Below, piece after piece: positions 56,440 to 64,000 of a stretch of DNA of 64,000 bases. The position numbers were made by a program, and so were the translations under genes. A model generated the notes under the pieces. That model was not told the origin of the DNA, did not search any database, and worked only from the letters and a program-made list of their open reading frames with translations. The first letter of the stretch is position 1. Each line of letters opens with the position of its first letter. Where the stretch lies: the NCBI RefSeq assembly GCF_050624435.1, contig NC_134536.1:51247258-51311257 (forward strand). Reading direction: 5' to 3'. This stretch comes from Tenrec ecaudatus (Eukaryota > Chordata > Mammalia > Afrosoricida > Tenrecidae).

Positions 56440-56890
56440 GTTGCTATCGACTTGCCTCTGACCCACAGTGACCCATGTACAATAGGAAGAATATGACCCA
56501 GTTCTGTGCCACTTATTGGATAATATTTTGTTGTGATCCATAAGACTTCCATTAGTGAAGGCTTTCAACCTAGTCTCTTAGTCCAGGTGTTCTGCTGAAA
56601 CCTATCTACTGTGAGTGACCTTGCTGGTATTTGACATACCAGTGGCATATCTTCCAACATCGTAGTAGCACAGAAACCACTAAAAACCCACAGCATGACA
56701 AAACCTGCTGTGAACCAATTACAATTTATAAATATGATAGGACAAAGCATATCTATTATTCCCATAAATTTCTGCGTTTGTATAACTTCATAGAATAAGA
56801 TTCCTTCATTGTTATCCCACTGAGCAGCTAGTGGATCTGAATTACCAAACTCTCAGCCATTTAGCGCTAAACCCACCCTACTAATAAGTA
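56440..56890 (-). mobile_element. Composite of RTE ends and AfroSINE, minus strand
   Basis: 56440-56520 is inverted RTE/SINE tail ('gttgctatcgacttgcctct'). 56550-56720 matches the inverted RTE 5' end ('ttagtccaggtgttctgctg', 'agtgaccttgctggtatttg'). 56760-56890 is an inverted AfroSINE body ('actgagcagctagtggatct'). Internal RTE sequence is absent. Confidence 0.65.
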
Positions 56891-57820
56891 TCCTTGTCCT
56901 CTGACAAACTTGTTCTAAAGAGCAAGGAAAATAGAAAACATTAAAGAGGGCAGGATAAGGACACAGAAAGCAACTCTGATGATAACTTCCACTAATTTAT
57001 TTTCAACAACAGCATTACAGCACGCTCAAATAAACAATAATATGCCTATATTTCTTTTGTGCTAATTAGAAAGGAGTATTGTTTTGAGATCACTCCCTGT
57101 AATCAAATAACTTTTGGTCCTTAATTATTCCAAATTCACTGAGATAAACAAATAGAGAACAGTGGCAAACAAAAATATCTAAGAAGGCTTTTCAATAGAG
57201 AAAGACCACACACATTTATAGTTTGTTGAGAAACTAGGTACAGTCAGTGGATTTCTATTATTACTGTATTTCTATTATAAAATTCAAAGTAATTCTGCAT
57301 TTGAAAGTAGTGGTTAACTAACCAGTTATAAAAAAGTAATAGGCATAGATTAAAACACTATATTAATTTAGGACACTTATTTAGTAATTCTAAAAGATAG
57401 AAGCAAATTCTAAAGTCCCTTTTCACATAACATCAAGACATTGTTTTCTGTAACTAAATGTATAATTAGATAACTTTCAGAAAATAATATTGACTATATT
57501 CCATTTTAGAATAGGAAATACACAAAACCAGCTAAACAAACTCCTTAAAGAAGGGTATTTATCTGCATAAAAACATGCATGAAAATCATGTCCAAATAGC
57601 AAAGATTTACTCTCATACTAGATTTAGTGAGTTTGGTCTGGTCAGAAAAAAAAAACCAACAAAAGGAATGTATTGTGAGTTACAAGTTCAGACGTGAAAG
57701 GCAAAAAAGTTATTTTCAAGACTCAAAGAAATCTCTAACACTTAAAGATTACTTTTCACAAGGTGAATAATTTCTGTTTGGTTTTTATAATTTCTTCAAC
57801 ACTTCCAAGGAGATTTGGTC
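56891..57820. other. No feature recognised
   Basis: AT-rich; no gene. Confidence 0.45.
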
Positions 57821-57897
57821 CATATTTCTGTACATTTATTCTGATTTGGGCACCATACAATGATGAGTTCCTCATTGAAACTCACGTGCAGAGGAGA
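57821..57897 (+). repeat. 77-bp sequence of unknown identity, copy X
   Basis: Matches the reverse complement of 33835-33911 at 69 of 77 positions; most differences are transitions. The homology stops abruptly at both ends. The flanks are not RTE and not recognised. No poly(A) tail and no target-site duplication were found. Confidence 0.7.
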
Positions 57898-58344
57898 TGT
57901 CTAAAACCTATTAAAGAAAACTTGTCTTATTTCAATCTGTAATCTTATCAAAAGGTTAATTTGATAAGTGACTTTATTTTTTATTACTTTAAAGATTAGG
58001 CCAACTAACAGTTTAGGATATTTTTTCTTAAAATACTTAATTTATGAAAAGATTTCCAATTAAAAATCATACAAAGACTAAATCAAAACAATTCTTTTTC
58101 TTCACTCTTCTTTTAAAAATGTTATTATATTAAAATTAATTAAAGTAATATACTCACTTATACTGTCAGGCAGTATATAAATATATCACCAGAACATAAT
58201 ATAATCTTCCCTCTTCATCAGCAAGAATTTTAGAATACTATATATATAGATCACATACATTACACACAGTAACATGGATAGTTTCATCATTGCTGCTTTT
58301 TTATTTTTTAAAAACTGGCTCATAATACAGACTTTTTTTTAAGG
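57898..58344. other. AT-rich, nothing recognised
   Basis: No gene or repeat assigned. Confidence 0.45.
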
Positions 58345-59480
58345 GCTGGCAGAGCTTGATCATGGGCAAAGTAACCGAGAATAACTACTAAAACCTGAAT
58401 AAAGGCTGAACATGAGAGTAGGACAAGAGGAAAGTAAACGGACATAGAGGAAAAAACTAGGAGGTAAAGGGAATTTACAGAGGTCTAAATACAGGCATGT
58501 ACATATGTAAATATATTTATATAATGACAATGGAGAAACAGATCTATTTACATATATGTATAGATTTAGCATTAAGGTAACAGATGGACATTGGGCCTCC
58601 AATCAAGTATTCCTTCAATGTAAGAATAAACTGGCATTCCATGATGCTCACCTTCCTGACACAATCACTGAACACAATCTGGGTGCATGAGCAAATGTGG
58701 TGAAGAAAACTGATGATGTCCAGCTTGAAAACTTGGGATAAATAAGCAGTCATCTAGCTGAGAAGCAACACAAAGCCCACATGGAAGAAGCACACCAGCC
58801 TGTGTGATCATAAGGTGTTGATAGGATCAGATATCAGGCATAAAAGATCCAGAACAAAAAATTCTATCATTGTGAAAGAGGGGGGATGTAGAGTGGAGAC
58901 TCAAAGCCCATCTGTAGGCAACTGGACATCTGCTAACAGAAGGGTCGCTAAGAGAAGATGAGCCAGTCCGGGTGCAGTATAACACCGATGAAGCATACAA
59001 CAATCCTCTAGTTCTTCAATGCTTCCTCCCCCCACTATCACGACCCCAAATCTACCTTACAAATCTGTCTAAGCCAGAGCCTGTACACTGGTACAGATCA
59101 AAGCTGTAACAGGGAACCCTGGACAGATAAACCCCTCAGAACCAATATTGAGAGTAGCCATACCAGCAGGGGAAGGGGAAGGCGGGGGACATGGAACCAA
59201 TCACAATGATCTACTAATAACCACCCCCCAAGGGGATGGACAACAGAAAAGTGGGTGAAGTGAGACATTGCTCAGTGAAAGACATGAAAAATAATAATAA
59301 TGTATAAATTGTCAAGGGTTCCTGGGGAAGGGAAGATTAAAGGGGGAGGGGAAAAGGAGAAGCTGATAGCAAGGTCTCAAGTAGTGCGAATGATGATGGC
59401 AACAAATGTGCTTGACACAATGGATGGCTGTACAGATTGTGATAAGCATTGTACGATCCCCCAATAAAATTATTTAAAAT
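58345..59480 (+). mobile_element. L1 3' UTR copy, strongly 5'-truncated
   Basis: About 1.1 kb colinear with 10.63-12.15 kb: 'acagaggtctaaatacaggc', 'acattgggcctccaatcaag', 'gagcaaatgtggtgaagaaa', 'gtagagtggagactcaaagc', 'atgcttcctccccccacta', and the end 'gcattgtacgatcccccaat' before AATAAAA. It has only one copy of the block that is duplicated in the 8-12 kb element. It is more diverged and contains no ORF2 sequence. Confidence 0.88.
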
Positions 59481-60149
59481 ACACATATAGATTTATTTAG
59501 AAAAAAATTCAATACTCCCTCATGAAACATGACCAAATTTAATATACTTTTGTACTATAATAGAGCTACCTCATTCTTTGGAAAAGGTTCAGGTGTTTCA
59601 TAGGGAAGATATATAATTACTTAATCAAGTATTTTTATATGACTATATATAAAGGCTGATTTTGAAAACTCCACTAATGCTCAGCATTCCTATATTATGA
59701 ATAAGTTAAAAAGGTATTTCTAGTCCAAAAATTATGCAATTTAAAGGTGGCTATCTATTCACATTTAGACTTCAGAAAAGATTATTAACAACTTATCTTT
59801 ATATTAGAAGTTTTTTAAATAGAAATTTCTACATATGTCCTATGAAACATATTAAACATAAAAGTAGTAGTCACTGATGTCAAACAATTTGCTTACCATT
59901 AATTTACAACATGTCTGGGCATTTATTATCAGTAAAGTATTAGACATTTGTGTGATTTCAATTATATTATTAATTTACATGTGCTTTCCATCAAGTTCTT
60001 CAGTTGTTCAGGGATTTCGTATAGTCATTGAGATATAATGAATGAAGTTTTAAGGAATACATGCTTTGCAGATATTTATTACCAGTCTTTTTCTAATTTG
60101 AACCTTTTCTATTTCACTGCACTGAGTTAGATTATGTGTAGCATGAAAA
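59481..60149. other. AT-rich, nothing recognised
   Basis: No gene or repeat assigned. Confidence 0.45.
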
Positions 60150-60310
60150 TGCAAGATGAGAGTGCCACTCCACCACCCACTGGAAGGGAAAAAGATGGGC
60201 TTTTCTACTCCAGTGAAGGCGGACAAGCTCAGAAATCCAATGATGCTGTTCTATTCTGTCCTTTAGGGTTCTTCTGAGTCCAACTCAACTCGGTGGCAGT
60301 GGTGGTATGG
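60150..60310 (+). repeat. AfroSINE
   Basis: 'ccacccactggaagggaaa', 'tgatgctgttctattctgtc' and 'gagtccaactcaactcggtg' mark the body and tail. The tail is close to the RTE 3' end. Confidence 0.8.
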
Positions 60311-60769
60311 ATCTACACTTTTATATGACCAAATCATCAATCTTCTCAAAGCCTCAAGTACACAAACCTACACTTTCACAAACTAGATAACTATTTTCCC
60401 ATATTTTAATCTAGCACTTTCAGATTTTGCATTTTATGTAAATTATTAAGGCATTTGAAAACTTCTTCATAATGTTATCCAGGGATTTAGTATTATTATT
60501 TTCTAAACTGATGACTCACTTCCTAAACACTATAATTAAAGTGCTTTAAGCTTTCCTTTCTCAACGCCTTCAAAATCTCAATATATTTTAGCCTGTCTTA
60601 AGCCTATTTTATGGATATATTTATGCTTTCCTCATAATTGTAGTCTTAATAGTCTTAATTTATTTTCTAACACATCAAATAGCATTTTTCTCTGCAAATA
60701 AGCAGAACTAACAGTGAAGAAGAGATTGTCAATTTCTCACATAATTGTTGAAGTTGAAGAACATTACAG

Positions 60770-62495
60770 TAAGTTCTTGAGAGCCAAAATATGACCTTGA
60801 ACATACCCCACTAGATAACATTTTAAGAACTGATTTGACTCATTGAAGACTGAGAGAAGAGAGCAAAAACCGGGGGACAACATCAAGAATGCCGTGCCTG
60901 TCAATGAGTCTATATAGAAAAGGAATGTTTGGAAACGGATTGTGGTAGCAAATTTACAATTCTAATAGACATGAATGTACTATGGAATGATTCATTAATA
61001 ATGTATTAGCCCTAATTAATAAAAAAGACTGAAGAGAAAAAAAGTAAATGTCAAAAGAAACTCAAACTTGTGCTTGACCATGAAGTAGCTGAAGCATCTG
61101 GAAAAAATGAATAAAAGGAGCTAAATGGAAAATTTCAAAAGCACTTTGAGAAGAAAAAAGTTTAATTAAATGTGCAAAAACCTGGAGCTAGAAAAGCACA
61201 AAGAACCACACTCATTGAACAGTCAGCTGAAAGAAAGGAAGAAAATTATTTAAGCCTCAGCTTGCAATATTAAATGACGCTATGGGAAAAATATTGAACG
61301 ATAGAGCAAGAATCAAAAGAATATTGAAGGAATACAAAGAATCACTGTATGAAAAATAACTAGCCAACATTCAACCTTTTCAAGAGGCAGTAGATGATCA
61401 AGAACCACTGGTCCCGAAGAAGTTCAAGTTGCACAAAAGGTCTTAGTAAACAGTCAGGATTCAATAACTGACAGGATATCAATACAAATATTTCAACAAA
61501 ATGTTGAAGCATGGGAAAAACACATTTACCTACAACAAGAAATTTGGAAGACATCACCTGAGTAACCAACTGGAAGAGATATGCCATATATTTGGATCCA
61601 TTCCACAGGACGGTGAGCCCACAAAATGCAGAAACTATTGAACAATAGTAATTTTGCATATGCAAGTAAATGTGTCTGAAGATCATTTAACAATCGTTGC
61701 CACAATTGCTCAACTTGGAGCTGCCTGATTCTAACACAATGCAAAAGAAGACTTGCAACAAAGGCCGTCATTGGTGACATCAGTTGGAACTTGGCTGAAA
61801 GCAGAGAGGACCAGAGAGTTACTTCCTTGGCCTTCCTGGACTGTGAAAAGGTCTTTGACTACATGGATCAGAGTGAAATATGAGTCGCATTGAGAGCAGC
61901 GGGAATCCCACAACACTTGGGTAGCCTATCAAGAGACAGCCATTAGAACAGAAGTAAGGAATACTGCATGGTTTGAAAGGGAAAGGTCTCCATCAGGGTT
62001 GTATCCTTTCACCGTAGTTATTAAACCAGTATGCTGATTAAAGATCAGAGAAGCTGGGTTAAATGAAAAAGAATGCGACCGCTAGATTTGAGGAAGGCTT
62101 ATTAATAACCCACAGCATGCAGATGATTCAGTCTTGCTTGGTAGAGTGAGAAAAGCTTGAAGCACATGCTTATGAAGATCAAACATTGAAAACCTAAATA
62201 ATGACTACAACTCAATGCAAAGAAAACCCCAAATCTTCACAACTGGGCCAATCAGCAAATGCATAGCTAAGGGATAAAAGATTAATGTGGTCATGGATTT
62301 CATCTTTCTTGGATCCACAATTAATGCCCTTGGATGCAGCAGTCAAGAAATCAGATGATGTACTGCTGCATACGGCCTCTTTACAGTATTGAAGAGCAAC
62401 GCTGTCACGTTGAGAACAGCGGGACAATGTCTGACCAAAGCTATGGTATTTTTAATGGCCTTACATGCATGTATAAGTTGTACATTCCATAAAGA
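60770..62495 (+). mobile_element. RTE LINE, linker and reverse transcriptase region
   Basis: Starts at 'gagccaaaatatgaccttga'. An unrelated segment of about 120 bp sits at about 60900-61025. It then runs through the linker ('acttgtgcttgaccatgaag'), 'gtagatgatcaagaaccact', 'gactgtgaaaaggtctttga' (the start of the reverse transcriptase palm), 'catcagggttgtatcctttc' and 'gcagatgattcagtcttgct' (the catalytic-loop equivalent, HADDSVLL by eye). It ends near 'tacatgcatgtataagttg'. No frame is intact. Confidence 0.88.
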
Positions 62496-62559
62496 AGATC
62501 AAGGAAAAATAAAGGCCAGTGAAATTTTTTTTCTTTCATAAACATTTATGTCTTGTAAA

Positions 62560-62630
62560 ATATGCACAGGTCCATTGAGTCAAAATTGACTTGCAGGCAG
62601 TGGGTGTGATTTTAAGGTGTGATTCTCTGG
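62560..62630 (-). repeat. AfroSINE fragment
   Basis: 'ggtccattgagtcaaaattg' followed by 'aaggtgtgattctctggag' resembles an inverted SINE tail. Confidence 0.5.
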
Positions 62631-63268
62631 AGTTTTATATTTGTACCAACAATTTAATATACAAAAGGGAGAGAAAGAAAAGTTATTTTTTGCAGTACTC
62701 CATTTAAGAAAGGACCAAAATGGCTATCACAAGAAGTACCATACAGTAATTATAATCCTCGGTAATAATTGTCAAAATACATTTTACCCTATGATAAATT
62801 TAGCAATTGAAAGAAAGGATGAAAATTAACTGTACAATGGGGAGAAGAGAAGAAACTGATAAATACAGAAACAAACCAAAACACTTAAAGCAAGTATCCG
62901 ATCAGTGTTATTTGATTGTATACAACGCTTTAAAAGTATTAATATTTTCCATATCATGCAGCCTCATTTTGTCATAGCCAACATCTTTCAGAGAGGTCAA
63001 ATTTAGCTTGGATTTAGGATGTGACCATCAAATATGAGGATTTTCCCAATGGTGTTATAACATTTTCCTTTTTTTCAATTACACAAAAAAGTTCTAATAA
63101 CCCTGTCTTTGAGTTACAATTGCCTTCTGAATCATTGAGAAAGTGTGTTCTTTAACTAGCATTAAAGGCATTTGCAATCCGAAATTAAAGGAGGTTAAAA
63201 TACCCCATTTTTGAGTAATCTCTATTCTAAGTTTTTATGGATCACATGAGATGGAAAGGACTTCAAGT
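62631..63268. other. No feature recognised
   Basis: AT-rich; no gene. Confidence 0.45.
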
Positions 63269-63346
63269 TTCTAACCTTATTAACATCAGTATTTTTCTAA
63301 CCTTATTAACATCAGTATTTTTCTAACCTTATTAACATCAGTATTT
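63269..63346 (+). repeat. Three tandem 26-bp repeats
   Basis: Three perfect copies of a 26-bp unit beginning ttctaacc and ending gtattt, at 63269-63294, 63295-63320 and 63321-63346. It is a small minisatellite directly next to the zinc-finger remnant. Confidence 0.95.
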
Positions 63347-63500
63347 TTCTCTGTGTGAATTTTTCTATGTGTCACAAAGGATGACAACTAAAGGCTTTCC
63401 CTCATGCCGTGTTTGTAACATCTTCCTCACTTGTTCTACTGTAATATAGTTACTGTTGGAAAAGTGCAACTAAAGGCTTTCCTACATTCCTAATAGTGAA
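63346..63500 (-). pseudogene. C2H2 zinc-finger gene fragment
   Basis: Minus-strand translation in shifting frames gives C-R-K-A-F-S and G-K-A-F-S segments, and a linker-like T-H-R-K-I-H-T-E-K, the skeleton of Kruppel-type fingers (CGKAF...H..IHTGEK). The spacing of the two GKAF segments is about 81 bp, close to the 84 bp of one finger. Internal stops and a frame change make it non-coding. It is probably a remnant of a retroposed or duplicated KRAB-ZNF-type exon. Confidence 0.65.
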
Positions 63501-63660
63501 AATTTTTGATATGTACTGTGGACCATCAGAAGAAAAAACAAATCTGACTTAGAAGAAACACAGCCAAAATACCCCTTAGAAGAGAATAGCAAGATCTCAC
63601 CTCCCGTTCTTTGGAGATGTTATCAGGAGTCCCTGCAAAAGGACATTGTGCTCCGTGATG
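63500..63660 (+). mobile_element. RTE LINE 3' fragment, plus strand
   Basis: 'tgtggaccatcagaagaaaa', 'tctgacttagaagaaacaca' and 'gagatgttatcaggagtccc' are plus-strand RTE 3' blocks. It stops at 'ctccgtgatg', next to a (CAG)n run where an opposite copy begins. Confidence 0.8.
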
Positions 63661-64000
63661 TAGCAGCAGCAGCAGCAGTAGTCGCTAGTTGCCCTTGAGG
63701 TGGCTCCCACTCGCAGGAACTCAAGTACAGCAGAAGGAAACTCCACCCAGTCCACTGCCATCCCCACAATTGTTCTCATATTTGAGCCTATTGTCACAGC
63801 CATTGTCGCTCCATTTCTTTGAGGGTCTTTCCATTTAGACGGCTCCTCTACTTCACTCAGCAGGATGTCCCTTCCCAGCAATGGTTCCTTCTTGACAGCG
63901 TGTCCAAAGTAGAGGAAAAGGAGCTCCAGTTTCGTTTCTAAGATCTGGGTGCACTTCTCTGACAGATGTGTGTGTTCTTTAGGTGGCCGATATTTTCAAT
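63661..64000 (-). mobile_element. RTE LINE 3' end, minus strand, cut by window end
   Basis: A (CAG)n-type terminal repeat (63661-63680), then 'gcccttgaggtggctcccac', 'tttgagcctattgtcacagc', 'tttgagggtctttccattta' and 'gcaggatgtcccttcccagc', in the order of the inverted RTE 3' end. It continues beyond the window. Confidence 0.85.

Noticed and set aside
57821-57897. Box C/D snoRNA reading of the 77-bp unit
   Set aside because: A C-box-like tgatga occurs in one copy, but no CTGA D box follows it, and the other copy lacks the motif.
1-64000. CRISPR arrays, operons, bacterial-type signals
   Set aside because: The repeat content is that of a mammalian nuclear genome; no regularly spaced short repeats with unique spacers were seen.

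Overview
The window looks like a gene-poor, AT-rich stretch of nuclear DNA from an afrotherian placental mammal. The evidence is its repeats. About a dozen copies match tRNA-derived AfroSINEs, there are many decayed copies of an RTE-clade (BovB/RTE1-type) LINE, and one L1 has a very long lineage-specific 3' UTR. Older pan-mammalian layers (MIR, MLT1-type LTRs, old L1) lie underneath. Tenrec, elephant, hyrax and similar species cannot be separated from sequence alone. Repeat names come from recognition by eye; no database was searched.

I found no intact host protein-coding gene and no convincing multi-exon gene. The only long open frame, 425 codons at 8155-9432, is the C-terminal part of L1 ORF2. 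Host-derived sequence is limited to a retroposed U1 snRNA pseudogene (16549-16707) and a decayed C2H2 zinc-finger fragment (63346-63500, minus strand).

Layout. 0-8 kb: RTE, MIR, old L1, LTR and AfroSINE fragments in otherwise unassigned DNA. 8.2-12.2 kb: a relatively young 5'-truncated L1 with about 2.7 kb of 3' UTR containing two tandem duplications and G-rich tracts. 12.5-19.6 kb: an MLT1-type LTR, a solo LTR carrying a MITE, an old L1 split by the U1 pseudogene, and a mosaic of RTE and LTR pieces. 20.5-22.4 kb: a 1.4-kb pogo/Tigger DNA transposon flanked by an inverted repeat. 23-32 kb: another LTR, an old L1, an RTE piece with a YADD motif and several AfroSINEs. 32.9-40.6 kb: a dense RTE block in which a near-complete minus-strand copy is split by a solo LTR. 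41-60 kb: scattered RTE, SINE and LTR pieces, a second MITE, and a second L1 3' end at 58.3-59.5 kb. 60.8-64 kb: a 1.7-kb plus-strand RTE, the zinc-finger remnant, and two opposed RTE pieces running off the window.

Nested insertions give a partial history: the LTR family inserted into RTE DNA, a Tigger-related MITE inserted into one of those LTRs, and U1 inserted into old L1 DNA. The strongest new observations are a roughly 470-620-bp LTR family whose copies carry 5-bp target-site duplications, a 77-bp sequence of unknown identity present twice at about 90% identity, and the inverted repeat around the Tigger element. I found no evidence of a novel functional gene system.
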